A stretch of 64,000 nt of DNA from positions 20,861,551 to 20,925,550 of the forward strand of contig NC_049985.1 in the NCBI RefSeq assembly GCF_000003815.2, given 5' to 3'. The notes beneath the pieces are model-generated. The model was not told the origin of the DNA. It saw only the letters and a program-made list of their open reading frames with translations, and did not search any database. Numbering within the stretch: position 1 is the first letter of the stretch; each line of letters opens with the position of its first letter. The position numbers and the translations under genes are program-made. Shown piece after piece: positions 51,301-62,149 of the stretch. The DNA comes from Branchiostoma floridae. Lineage: Eukaryota; Chordata; Leptocardii; Amphioxiformes; Branchiostomatidae.

Positions 51301-54089
51301 TCAATCTGGGAGAAACCATTCTCCCAGCCATGGCAATTAAGTCTCTTAATGATTTCCACTCAAATGACCCACTGGACAACTGGTACTACGACTTTAAAAC
51401 ACCGAGAGGGTTTGCGTTTGACGGAGCCATGCCAAATGCATGCAAGACGCCACTGGGCAGGGGAAAAACGTGTGAACTTATACACACACCAAGTGAGCTG
51501 ATCAAAATCTTGAAAGATGACCTTACAATGCATTTAAAGAAGGGCTACCATCTTGCTAGTATATTGGGGAATGTGTGCATTCTTACAGGAGAAGAGGATT
51601 TGGTTGATGAATATAACGCTTTATGGAGCCAGCAACTGCAAGGTACTGGTGGAATAATCCCCTTGTTAGACGCCGTTACTACACTGAGTGAGAACGCATC
51701 GACATTTAAACTACAAGCTGTAACTTCTGGTCTACTAAATGTAAAGAAAGAAATCTATCGATTTTGTAGCCTTGCAGTATCTTGCTGGGCGCTACTTAAT
51801 AACATAAAACTGACTACAACATGGGAGACTATTCAGAAGATGAAAGAGAACGGAGTCATCAACAGTGAGAATGCGCATCACCTGATGGTGCTGGTCAGTA
51901 TCTCAGCAGAACTGAGGCTGCGGACATACATGAACAATCGTGGGCAGGTGGAGAACATGTCAGCACTATCGTCAATGCCAACCGATACGGGCATTGAGGA
52001 GAAATTACAGAAGGTGTTTTACTTCTCAAATACACAGCAGCTCATGAGATATTATTACAGTGCAAGACCATTAAAGTACTTTATTTCTCAACTTGCTAAG
52101 GGACAGGCACCAAAACAGGCACCGATTCTATTTGAGAAGTCATCAAAGTTGAAATCAGAAGTATACAAAAGTCTTTGTGACTACCAAAAATCAAAGACAT
52201 GTCTGGAGCAAGCACTACATGATGTTGTACAGAAAAATGGCAAAAATGAAGATTTTGTTGAGTCATTGAACAACTTGGGTGATGCCTGGAGGAACATTGG
52301 CGATTCCAAAAAGGCGGTAAGCTATTACGAACAGTCCCTACAGATGCAGCTGACGATCTACGGCGAGAGTGCTGTTCATCCTAACATTGCTTCCACACTG
52401 AACAACCTCGGTAATGCCCGAAAGGACATTGGTGATTACAGAGGAGCTATCGGACATTACGAACAGTCACTACAGATGAAGCTAACTATGTATGACGATA
52501 CTGTGAACCCTGCCATCGCTGCATCACTGTACAACTTGGGTGCCACTTGGAATGATCTTGGACATCATAGGAAGTCTGTAAGTTATTTTGAAGAGTCCTT
52601 ACAAATGAGGAGGCGTATCTATGGTGACAATACAACACACCCTGACATTGCTGACTCACTCTACAACCTGGGTAATGCTTGGAGGGAGCTTGGTGACTTT
52701 GAAAAGGCCCTCAGTTATTCTGAACAGTCACTGCAGATGCAACAAACTATCTATGGAGAGAGCACCGCACATCCTGCCATTTCAGCGTCTCTAGACAACT
52801 TGGCTAATACCTGGATAGAACTTGGTAATCCCAAAAAGGCCATCAACTTCTACGAACAAGCACTTAAGATGAGAAGGAGTATCTTTGGGGAGGACACTGT
52901 CCATCCTGATATCGCAAGGTCACTTCATAACATTGGTAATTGTTGGAGTGACCTTGGTGATTACAGAAAGTCGCAAGGCTATTTTGAGCAGTCACTTGAA
53001 ATGATGCAAAGCATTCATGGTAATGGAACTGCACATTCCGACATGGCGACTTTGCTTAGCAATTTAGGCGCCATATGGAGGGACCTGGGAAATCCCAGAA
53101 AAGCTGTCAGTTACTATGAACAGTCAATAAAGATGCAACAGTTCATCTATGGTGAAAGTTCTGCACATCCTGACATTGCCAGGTCACTTGACAACTTGGG
53201 GCATTCAGTAAGGGACCTACGTTTTCACAAAGAAGCACTCACTTGTTATGAATATTCACTGAGGATGAGGCATATTACCTATGGTCAGGACACTGCACAT
53301 CCTGCCATTGCTGTATCACTTAGCAACTTAGGCAATGTCTGGAGTGACTTTGGTGATCTCCCAAAAGCCATCGGCTATCACAAACAATCACTACAAATGA
53401 TGAGGAGTATCTTTGGCGAGAGCACTGCACATCGCGCTATTGCCAAGGTACTTAACAACTTGGGTGCTAACTACGGGGACCATGGTGATTATACAAACGC
53501 CGTTGGCTACTATGAACAGTCACTACAGATGCAGCGAAGTATCTATGGAGAGAACTCTTCAAACCATGACATTGCTGACTCACTTTTAAACTTAGGGAAT
53601 GCATGGAGTGAAGTCGGTGATCACGGAAAGGCTATCAGTTGTTATGAACAGTCACTACAGATGAGGCGCCATATCTATGGTGAGAGCATTGCACATTACC
53701 ACATTGCTCAATCATTGAGCAACTTGGGTCATTCCTGGAGCGATCTTGGTGATTATAGACAAGCCTACAGCTACCATGAAGAGGCACTACATATGCTAGA
53801 GAGTATCTATGGTGAATGTACTGCACATCCAGACATAGCACAGGCACTCTGTAACTTGGGAGCTGCCTGTGGTGACCTTAAAGATTACAGAAAGTCAGTC
53901 AGATACTTTGAACAGTCACTAAAGATGCAACAAAGTATCTATATCGAGGACACCTCACATCCCCACATTGCACTGTCCCTCCACAATTTGGCTGCAGCTT
54001 GGTGGAAACTTGGAGAATACGACATGGCTGAGAGCTATGCTCTTCAAGCAATGCAGATGAAATGTAGCAGGGATTTGCAAGAAAAATGA
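47692..54089 (+). CDS. Nucleotidyltransferase-fold protein with kinesin-light-chain-type TPR array
   Basis: Five exons (47692-48387, 48606-48706, 49252-49320, 50159-50265, 50668-54089) have AG/GT borders and consistent phases 0, 2, 2, 1. They sum to 4395 nt, about 1464 residues. The N-terminus has two helical repeats (about 30-105 and 145-225) with LGD-Y and HRIRYA motifs; a third follows at about 330-390. Residues 492-509 read [18 protein letters not shown], fitting the nucleotidyltransferase pattern hG[GS]...Dh[DE]h, closest by eye to the GlnD/DUF294 type. Residues 856-1464 are 14 TPRs of 44 residues (consensus [20 protein letters not shown]). No signal peptide or membrane helix is seen, so it is probably cytosolic. 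The third catalytic carboxylate was not identified, and the substrate is unknown. An upstream exon is possible. Confidence 0.85.
48606..48706 (+). CDS. NTase-TPR gene, Q/R-rich linker exon
   Basis: The acceptor 'tatctcag' and donor 'gtacac' border 101 bp. It encodes a polar, disordered-looking stretch ([18 protein letters not shown]...), phase 0 in and 2 out. The assignment rests on splice sites, absence of stops and phase agreement rather than homology. Confidence 0.6.
48707..49251 (+). other. Intron of the NTase-TPR gene with dispersed-repeat fragment
   Basis: A 545-bp intron. From about 48880 to 49060 it has 'gaaagtccc', ATTATGCAAAT and ATTTGCAT blocks resembling the octamer-bearing units of the repeat at 11560-12660. 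Confidence 0.6.
49252..49320 (+). CDS. NTase-TPR gene, short linker exon
   Basis: The acceptor 'attttatag' and donor 'gttagt' border 69 bp, phase 2 in and 2 out, encoding [20 protein letters not shown]. It is supported by splice sites and phase only. Confidence 0.55.
49321..50158 (+). other. Intron of the NTase-TPR gene
   Basis: An 838-bp intron. The frame at 49858-50121 inside it has no recognisable domain. Confidence 0.6.
50159..50265 (+). CDS. NTase-TPR gene, single helical-hairpin exon
   Basis: The acceptor 'ccctttctag' and donor 'gtgagt' border 107 bp, phase 2 in and 1 out. It encodes [20 protein letters not shown] then [11 protein letters not shown], a TPR-like helix pair. Confidence 0.75.
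50266..50667 (+). other. Intron of the NTase-TPR gene
   Basis: A 402-bp AT-rich intron ending 'gttttacgcag'. Nothing else was recognised. Confidence 0.75.
50668..54089 (+). CDS. NTase-TPR gene, large terminal exon: NTase domain and 14 TPRs
   Basis: A single 3.4-kb exon codes for the third N-terminal helical repeat ([18 protein letters not shown]), an acidic linker (DDDDPK), the nucleotidyltransferase-like core (about 51120-51570) and a helical region. From 52260 to the stop it encodes 14 TPRs of 44 residues, each closing with a YGE-S-AHP-IA-type turn. The DNA is a 132-bp tandem array, divergent enough to be old but still unit-length conserved. The last unit is truncated at [10 protein letters not shown]. 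Minus-strand frames here are shadows of the repeat. Confidence 0.93.
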
Positions 54090-54857
54090 ACTGCACATCC
54101 TAGTATACCGCATTAAGGTCATCCCTGCGTCCAAACAGTATTCGAATACTTTCATTTATGTCAAAAGGGCATAGCTTCAAAGTCATCAAATATCATGACG
54201 TCACGTGAGGTAAGGATGATTTTTGTAGAAATTAGCATCTGTTGAATAGTTACGACTTTAAAAAAAATGTATTTAGTATGTAAGATTACAGTATGTACTC
54301 GACCGATACGATAGCTATAATGACCTATTAGTTCGTGTACAACATAACTTATCCTGGAATACTTATGTACTTAAGCAAATATCCACATGTAACTCAAGAC
54401 TTGCAATGATCAAGAGATCAATAGGCTTTAATCCCCCCCCCCCCCCAACTGTTAAACTTAATTTGTACCGATCACCGTGATGCCACATTTAGACTACTGT
54501 TCTCAGGTATGGACACTGCATATTAGATTGTATCTACGCAAAGTAGAGGGCGGTCAATATGTGCTAGTAAATACATCTGCAATGATTATGAACTTATGTT
54601 AACTAGAGTCTACTTGAGATGACTTCATTTTTAGTTGATGGCGATCAAAAAGGTGCACATAAAATGTGCAGTCAGGAGCTTATATTCTTACACACAATAT
54701 TTTTGTGTAACATGTTTTACAAATTAGATTTCATGGAGAAAAGTGCTTATTCATCTGGAAAGAGTGCCCTTGTGTTGATGTTCAGAGCATTCTCAGAGTA
54801 GAGTAGAGTAGAGTAGAATTAAACTTTGACCCAGTAGGAGCTTTGGGTTCAGGCTTG
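54090..54857. other. Region 3' of the NTase-TPR gene
   Basis: No canonical AATAAA was found close to the stop; an ATTAAA lies near 54817. It contains a poly-C run near 54433-54446 and a short (AGAGT)n tract at about 54795-54815. No gene was recognised. Confidence 0.6.
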
Positions 54858-55690
54858 AATGAATGAATGAATGGTTTATTAAAAGACGTAATACTTCGCA
54901 GCCAAAACCTGAATTACGTATTCGGTACAATACAAGCATGGCACAACAACATATCACAACCTATCATAAACTTTAAAATATCGATATGAAAGTACACTTT
55001 GAAAAATGTACGTTTACAAATATAGTCATGACAGCAATAATTAACATAACTTTAAGACAAACATTTTGTAGAAACGACAATTGATCTTAATTGGAACAGG
55101 ATTAAAATCGACTAGTCACACCATGATTATCTGTTGTTGAGGAGGCGAACTAGATATGGCATTGGGGAATTTTTGTATCGATTCGTTCTGCACTTTTTTT
55201 ACCTTTTTAGAGTTTCTTGTGTTTCTACCATGGAGTTCCCCTACTGTGGGTGGGAGTTCAGGGCTGAGTTTGCCAGCAAACTTCATAGTTCCTCTCGCCG
55301 TTCTTTCAGTGAGAAGACCGGTTAGCTGTAAAGTTGACTCATAGCTAGTGTACTGTCCCTTCAGAATTGTGTGCAGCGCCCTCTTCTGAACCCGCTCCAA
55401 CCTTGTAACCTGCATACTTGTCAGTCCAGGATTCCATACAGGAACACAGTATTCCACCACAGGCCTGACGAATAACATGGACACCTGAAGTAAGTCCTCG
55501 GATGACAGATGGAAGTTACGTAATCTTCTTAGCAGAAAGAGACGACTATTTGCTTTTGAAAGCATGTACACCACGTTAGCCTCCCATTTCAAGTCAACCT
55601 GTAGAAGTCCTCCCAGTAGACGCGCAACTGACACAATCTCAAGTTCCTTACCATTAATGGTGAGGCTTGTATTGCTTCATCTATTTTTTC
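54858..55690 (-). mobile_element. 5'-truncated CR1-like LINE end (reverse transcriptase C-terminus)
   Basis: The minus-strand frame ending at 55116 encodes the familiar C-terminal part of non-LTR reverse transcriptases: VARLLGGLLQVDLKW, then KANSRLFLLRRLRNF, LFVRPVVEYCVPVWNPG and LERVQKRALHTIL. The 3' side runs on to a (CATT)n-type tail near 54858-54875. Upstream, beyond about 55670, the frame closes, so the copy is 5'-truncated. It is not active. CR1 versus another jockey-like clade cannot be settled by eye. Confidence 0.85.
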
Positions 55691-55900
55691 TTTCAGATAA
55701 TTTAGAAAGTATGTTGCACATGTATTTTCATCTCTGTCTTATTGACAAATGTTAAGACTATCTGGTGGAACCTGAACAGGTTCATACCGTTTTAAAGATT
55801 TGTCCTTTCCTCTCGACGTGTTTACTGGAGCCCTCACACGGAAGTATCGAACCAAACCATACAAACCCCGCGCGAAAACAACAAAGACGACGGCCACAGT

Positions 55901-58900
55901 GGATGAACACCATTCACACACAAACGTACCTGTCCATGGTGTGGAACAACATTCACTCACAAACGTACCTGTCCTTGGTGCGGAATACTATCCACACACA
56001 AACGTACCTGGCCTTGGTGCTGAACACTATTCAAACACACACAAACGTACCTGTCCTTGGTGCGGAACACTATTCACACACAAACGTACCTGTCCTTGGT
56101 GCTGAACACTATTTACACACAAACGTACCTGTCCTTGGTGATGAACACAATTCACACACAAACGTACCTGTCCTTGGTGTGGAACACTATTCACACACAA
56201 ACGTACCTGTCCTTGGTGATGAACACTATTACACACACAGACCTACCTGTCCTTGGTGCTGAACACTATTAACACACAAACGTATCTGTCCTTGGTGCGG
56301 AACACTATTCACACACAGACGTACCTGTCCTAAGTGCTGAACACTATTAACACACAAACGTACCTGTCCTTGGTGTGGAACACTATTCACACACAAACGT
56401 ACATGTCCTTGGTGCGGAACACTATTCACACACAAACGTACCTGTCCCTGGTGCGGAACACTATTCACACGCAAACGTACCTGTCCTTGGTGCTGAACTC
56501 TATTAACACACAAATATACCTGTCCTTGGTGCTCAATACCATTCACACACAAACGTACCTGTCCTTGGTGCTGAACACTATTCACACACAAACGTACCTG
56601 TCCTTGGTGCGGAACACTATTCACACACAAACGTACCTTTCCTTGGTGCGAAACACTATTCACACACAAACGTAATTGTCATTGGTGCGGAACACTATTC
56701 ACACACAAACGTACCTGTCCTTGGTGCGAAACACTATTCACACACAAACGTAATTGTCATTGGTGCGGAACACTATTCACACACAAACGTACCTGTCCTT
56801 GGTGCTGAACACTATTCATACACAAACGTACCTGTTCTTGGTGTATTCACACACAAACGTACCTGTCCTTGATTCGGAACACTATTCACACACAAATGGC
56901 CCTGTCCTTGGTGCTGAACACTTTTCACACACAAACGTACCTGTCCTTGGTGCTGAATACCATTCACACACAAACGTACCTGTCCTTGGTGCTGAACACT
57001 ATTCACACACAAACGTACCTGTCCTTGGTGCGAAACACTATTCACACACAAACGTAATTGTCATTGGTGCGGAACACTATTCACACACAAACGTACCTGT
57101 CCTTCGTGCTGAACACTATTCACACACAAACGTACCTGTCCTTGCAGCTGAACTCTATTAACACACAAACGTACCTGTCCTTGGTGCTGAATACCATTCA
57201 CACACAAACGTACCTGTCCTTGGTGCTGAACACTATTCACACATAAACGTACCTGTTCTTGGTGTATTCACACACAAACGTACCTGTCCTTGATTCGGAA
57301 CACTATTCACACACAAATGGCCCTGTCCTTGGTGCTGAACACTATTCACACACAAACGTACCTGTCCTTGGTGCTGAACACTATTCAAACACAAACGTAC
57401 CTGTCCTTGGTGCGGAACACTATTCACACACAAACGTACCTGTCCTTGGTGCGGAACACCATTCACACGCAAACGTACCTGTCCTTGGTGCTGAACACTA
57501 TTCAGACGCAAACGTACCTGTCCTTGGTGCGGAACACTATTCACACACAAACGTACCTGTCTTTGGTGCTGAACACTATTCACACTCAAACGTACCTGTC
57601 CTTGCAGCTGAACCCTATTCACACAAAAACGTACCTGTCCTTGGTGCTGAACACTATTCACACACAAACGTACCTGTCCTTGGTGCGAAACACTATTCAC
57701 ACACAAATATACCTGTCCTTGGTGCTGAACACTATTCACACACAAACGTACCTGTCCTTGGTGCTGAACACTATTCACACACAAACGTACCTGTCCTTGG
57801 TGCTGAACACTATTCACACACAAACGTACCTGTCCTTGGTGCTGAACACTATTCACACACAAACGTACCTGTCCTTGGTGTGGAACACTATTCACACACA
57901 AACGTACCTGTCCTTGGTGCTGAACACTATTCACACACAAACGTGCCTGTCCTTGGTGCGGGACACTATTCACACACAAACGTACATGTCATTGGTGCGG
58001 AACACTATTCACACACAAACGTACCTGTCCTTGGTGCTGAACACTATTCACACACAAACGTGCCTGTCCTTGGTGCGGGACACTATTCACACACAAACAT
58101 ACCTGTCCTTGGTGCTGAATACCATTAACACACAAACATACCTGCCATTGGTGCGGAACACTATTCACACACAAACGTACCTGTCCTTGGTGCGAAACAC
58201 TTTTCACACACAAACGTACCTGTCCTTCGTGCTGAATACCATTCACACACAAACGTACCTGTCCTTGGTGCTGAACACTATTCAAACACAAACGTACTTG
58301 TCCTTGGTGCGGAACACTATTCACACACAAACGTAATTGTCATTGGTGCGGAACACTATTCACACACAAACGTACCTGTCCTTGGTGCTGAACACTATTC
58401 ACACACAAACGTACCTGTCCTTGGTGCTGAACACTATTAACGCACAAACATACCTGTCCTTGGTGCTGAACACAATTCACACACAAACGTACCTGTCCTT
58501 GGTGCGGAATACTATTCACACACAAACGTACCTGTCATTGGTGCTGAATACCATTCACACACAAACGTACCTGTCCTTGGTGCTGAACACTATTCACACA
58601 CAAACGTACCTGTCCTTGGTGCGAAACACTATACACACACAAACGTAATTGTCATTGGTGCGGAACACTATTCACACACAAACGTACCTGTCCTTTGTGC
58701 TGAATACCATTCACACACAAACGTACCTGTCCTTGGTGCGAAACACTATTCACACACAAACGTACCTGTCCTTGGTGCGAAACACTATTCACACACAAAC
58801 GTAATTGTCATTGGTGCTGAACACTATTCACACACAAACGTACCTGTCCTTGGTGCTGAATACCATTCACACACAAACGTACCTGTCCTCGGTGCGAAAC

Positions 58901-59665
58901 ACTATTCACACACAAACGTACCTGTCCTTGGTGCTGAATACCATTCACACACAAACGTACCTGTCCTCGGTGCGAAACACTATTCACACACAAACGTACC
59001 TGTCCTTGGTGCGAAACACTATTCACACACAAACGTACCTGTCCTTGGTGCGAAACACTATTCACACACAAACGTACCTGTCCTTGGTGCTGAATACCAT
59101 TCACACACAAACGTACCTGTCCTTAGTGCGAAACACTATTCACACACAAACGTAACTGTCATTGGTGCGAAACACTTTTCACACACAAACGTACCTGTCC
59201 TTACAGCTGAACTCTATTAACACACAAACGTACCTGTCCTTGGTGCTGAATACCATTCACACACAAACGTAACTGTCCTTTGTGCTGAACACTATTCACA
59301 CACTAACGTACCTGTCCTTGGTGCTGAACCCTATTTACACACAAACGTACCTGTCCTTGCAGCTGAACCCTATTTACACACAAACGTACCTGTCCTTGGT
59401 GCTGAACAGTATTCACACACAAACGTACCTGTCCTTGCAGCTGAACACTATTCACACACAAACGTACCTGTCTTTGATGCTGAACACCATTCACACACAA
59501 ACGTACCTGTCCTTGGTGCGGAACATTATTCACACACAAACGTACCTGTCCTTGGTGCGGAACACTATTCACACACAAACGTACTTGTCCCTGATACTGA
59601 ACACCATCCACACATAAACATAGCTATCCTTAACTACTGAACACTAGCCACACAGAAACACACCA
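55901..59665 (+). repeat. 39-bp minisatellite, about 95 copies
   Basis: The unit is 'acctgtccttggtgctgaac' followed by 'actattcacacacaaacgt'. It repeats head-to-tail for about 3.75 kb with base variants (ggtgcgg, ggtgcga, gcagctg; acgtaattgtcattgg). Some variants recur at longer distance: a shortened unit, 'ttcttggtgtattcacac', appears at 56831 and again about 421 bp later, showing higher-order duplication. Because 39 is 13 codons, frames stay open on both strands (NTIHTQTYLSLVL; SHTNVPVLGAEHY; minus VNSVQHQGQVRLC). No start context or splice structure supports a protein. Confidence 0.97.
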
Positions 59666-60490
59666 CACTCTGATCTTAGAAAGACAAATACACCTTCCTT
59701 TGCACTGAACATGATCAACGCACGCACAGACATAGCTGTCCTTCTACATAAGAACGACCTGCCAGACATATAGGCACACTTTATGAGGCTGAAATCGCCA
59801 GTGTCCTACATATCAGTTATTCTCCTTCAAAGTATTAAACTAAACCAATTCAGCTGCAGTTCCAGCCGCTAGGGGCCCAAACAAACATACACCGCTCACT
59901 CACCCCAAGACCTATCTACCACTCAAAAATCACGACCGTGGCATTTTCATAACTGTAGATATCAAATCCGGAAGTTCGGCTGCAGTACCATGGCAAGCCA
60001 CTAGGGAGCCCAAAATGGAATCGTTTCAAGATCTTACGAAAACCTACCCACGTACCAAATATCAAAACAATATATTCCTGGCATTCTGGAGTTATGCTGG
60101 TCAACAACACACACACAAACACAAACGCTACCGAAAACAAAACTTTCTAGCAAAGGTAATCAGGCCGCTAGGTGGCGCACTGACCACATCACCCCAGGGA
60201 CACGTGAACAGAATGCCAGACTGATGACTAGTGAGATGTGAGGGCTACATACCTCGTAAGTAAAGAATTGACCGTTCCTCCTATTGTTTATCATACATTG
60301 TGTTAATTATGTATCCTTATTTGTCTGTTTATAAAGAAATTCCTCACAAGTCTTTTAACTTCAAGTTTGTCTTCACTTTACCAGGCCCAATGAAAAACTC
60401 GTAACAACACCTGTAAATGTAATGCTACTTGAAACCCGTAAGGTTACAAAATCAAGCCGCCAGATTCTAGATCTGCACAAACAACTACAA
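59666..60490 (+). repeat. Minisatellite edge and dispersed repeat copy
   Basis: After decayed minisatellite units, 59846-60160 is a copy of the dispersed repeat: CCGCTAGGGGCCC, 'cactcaaaaatcacgaccg', 'ctgcagtaccatggcaagcc', 'accaaatatcaaaac', 'gagttatgctggt', then an ACACACAAACACAAAC tail. The rest, to 60490, shows nothing recognisable except the CTCF-like motif at 60165. Confidence 0.7.
60165..60178 (+). promoter_or_regulatory. CTCF-core-like site
   Basis: CCGCTAGGTGGCGC matches the vertebrate and insect CTCF core CC-x-S-Y-A-G-R-K-G-G-C-R-S at essentially all informative positions. Binding is not shown. Confidence 0.45.
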
Positions 60491-60499
60491 CAGGAATGC

Positions 60500-60760
60500 T
60501 AGTGTCACCATTTGAAATGAAAACAGACCCGGAGTGGATGACACTTGTGGACAGAAGAAGAATATCAAGACGTTGCATGATGTACAAAATGACAAGTAAA
60601 CTGGTGGACCTACTGACTGATAAGTATCTAATACCAGCTTAAAAAAGAGCTTCTAGCACAATTTGTATTTCCCCAGAAGTATCGTAGAGTGGAATTTGTT
60701 GAATCTTCTCTGGGTAGTTTCAAAGAACACTTGCAGATAGGCATGCGAAAGCTTTTCAGT
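60500..60760 (+). mobile_element. Second LINE relic (reverse transcriptase C-terminal end, frameshifted)
   Basis: Plus-strand pieces in successive frames read EWMTLVDRRRISRRCMMYKM, then YFPRSIVEWN and ESSLGSFKEHLQ. These resemble the last conserved blocks of many non-LTR reverse transcriptases (W-LE-RR----L-M-YK; FFPR-I--WN; S---FK--L). A stop and at least one frameshift separate them. It lies in opposite orientation to the LINE at 54858-55690. Confidence 0.6.
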
Positions 60761-61640
60761 AAGGCCCTTCAGTGTAATGTAACCAGCTGCTGCCGCGCCA
60801 CGTGCCTGCGAAGTTGGTGTGTTGCATAAGGGCGGTTTTACCATTGTCTTTCGAGACAGACGGATGCCAACAATAATAGATAGAGATACAGATACTTGTA
60901 CATACAGCTCCTGCGTAGTGTCATCCGCCTGTTGTACGTACACAGCGAACTGTTATCGGCGCAAACCTACAAACCCTCTTCCTTATATGAGAATCAAGAC
61001 CATGGCATGTCAAGAGCAAAAGATTAAAAAACGGAAGTCTTACACCACTACCAAATTTAATCATCCATACTCCGGGCACGTAAAATAACCCACCGCACTT
61101 ATAGAAATAGTAGGGGACCTTCCCGGTGTGAGTGGATCAAACCATTCCGGCTAAATGGGGTAGGTAATTTCCCGAGCAGCCACGTAACCCCTGCTTCGCC
61201 TATTGAGTCAGTTAGTCGAGCTTGCTGCAGCTCTATGTTTCTGACTTAGGGAAAAGAGATGCTGCCACAGTGAGCGAAGTTCAGTGCCTAGAAGTGGTCC
61301 GTGGCATTGTACTGAGCAAACTCAGACACTCTTAAGTCATACTCGGAAAACCCAAATAAATTGACAGACCAAAAACAATACCTCCATCCAGGTAATGAAA
61401 ACGACATTTGTCTAATCTAAGATCTAAGGAAGGCAACGTTTTTGGCCAACCTTTTTTATATTCTCACGCCAGCATTAGTTTTGGGATTCCCAAGACGTTA
61501 TCCATTTGAGCAAATCAATATGGCCTAACCTGCAATTCCGTTTTTGTCACTGGACAAATCGTACAGGTGTGACGTAATTTAGAAGAAGATGGAACGATAT
61601 GTTTCTGGCTTTTGTTGTTAGTGCCTTTTCGTGTACTAGG
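60761..61640. other. No recognised feature
   Basis: Mixed-composition sequence with short frames only. I saw no domain, RNA or clear repeat. Confidence 0.5.
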
Positions 61641-61659
61641 TGAATGTGTGGCAGATGTT

Positions 61660-62110
61660 TCATGTAAGACATCACGAAATCGCCGGCAAGCGCAGCCAGG
61701 CATGCGGGGGTCTGTCGGAGTCCATGCCCGATCGCACCATCCATGTGTACGCCGCATCATCACGATGTACGCGTCGATAACGTCACGAAATTGTCGGTAA
61801 GCGCAGCCAGGGATGCGGGGGCCTGTCGGGGCCCGTGCCCGATCGCGCCGTCCATGTGTACGCTGCATCATCACGAAATGCGCGTCGATAACGTCATGAA
61901 ATTGTCGGCAAGCGCAGCCAGGGATGCGGGGGGCCTGTCGGGGCCATACCCGATCGTGCTGTCCACGTGTACGCCGCATCATCACGATGTACGCGTCGAT
62001 AACGTCACGAAATTGTCGGCAAGCGCAGCCAGGGATGCGGGGCCTATCAAGGTCCATACCCGATCGCGCAGTAGTACATGTGAAAGACGCATCATCGCGA
62101 AATACTCTTC
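61660..62110 (+). repeat. 111-bp tandem repeat, about four copies
   Basis: AAGCGCAGCC recurs at 61688, 61799, 61910 and 62021, exactly 111 bp apart. Each unit carries GCGCAGCCAGGGATGCGGGG, a 'cccgatcgc' block and 'catcatcacga'. The unit equals 37 codons, which explains the long open frames on both strands. It is GC- and CpG-rich compared with its surroundings. Confidence 0.95.
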
Positions 62111-62149
62111 CAGGGAGGCGGGGGCCTGCCCGGGGCACGCCACTGCTTG

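Noticed and set aside
47692-54089. Bacterial contamination or recent transfer as the source of the NTase-TPR gene
   Set aside because: It has spliceosomal introns, lies on the same scaffold as FAT4, and an animal-type repeat sits in one intron.
56040-56105. CPWC...H units as a zinc-finger protein
   Set aside because: The spacing does not fit C2H2 fingers, and most units carry TGA (tgctga) in that frame.
56229-59617. Long repetitive open frames (up to 348 codons) on both strands of the minisatellite
   Set aside because: They follow from a 39-bp period divisible by three. Several frames are open at once, there is no start context, signal peptide or splice structure, and variants do not favour one frame.
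55901-59665. CRISPR-like direct repeat array
   Set aside because: The units are contiguous with no unique spacers, and the host is an animal.
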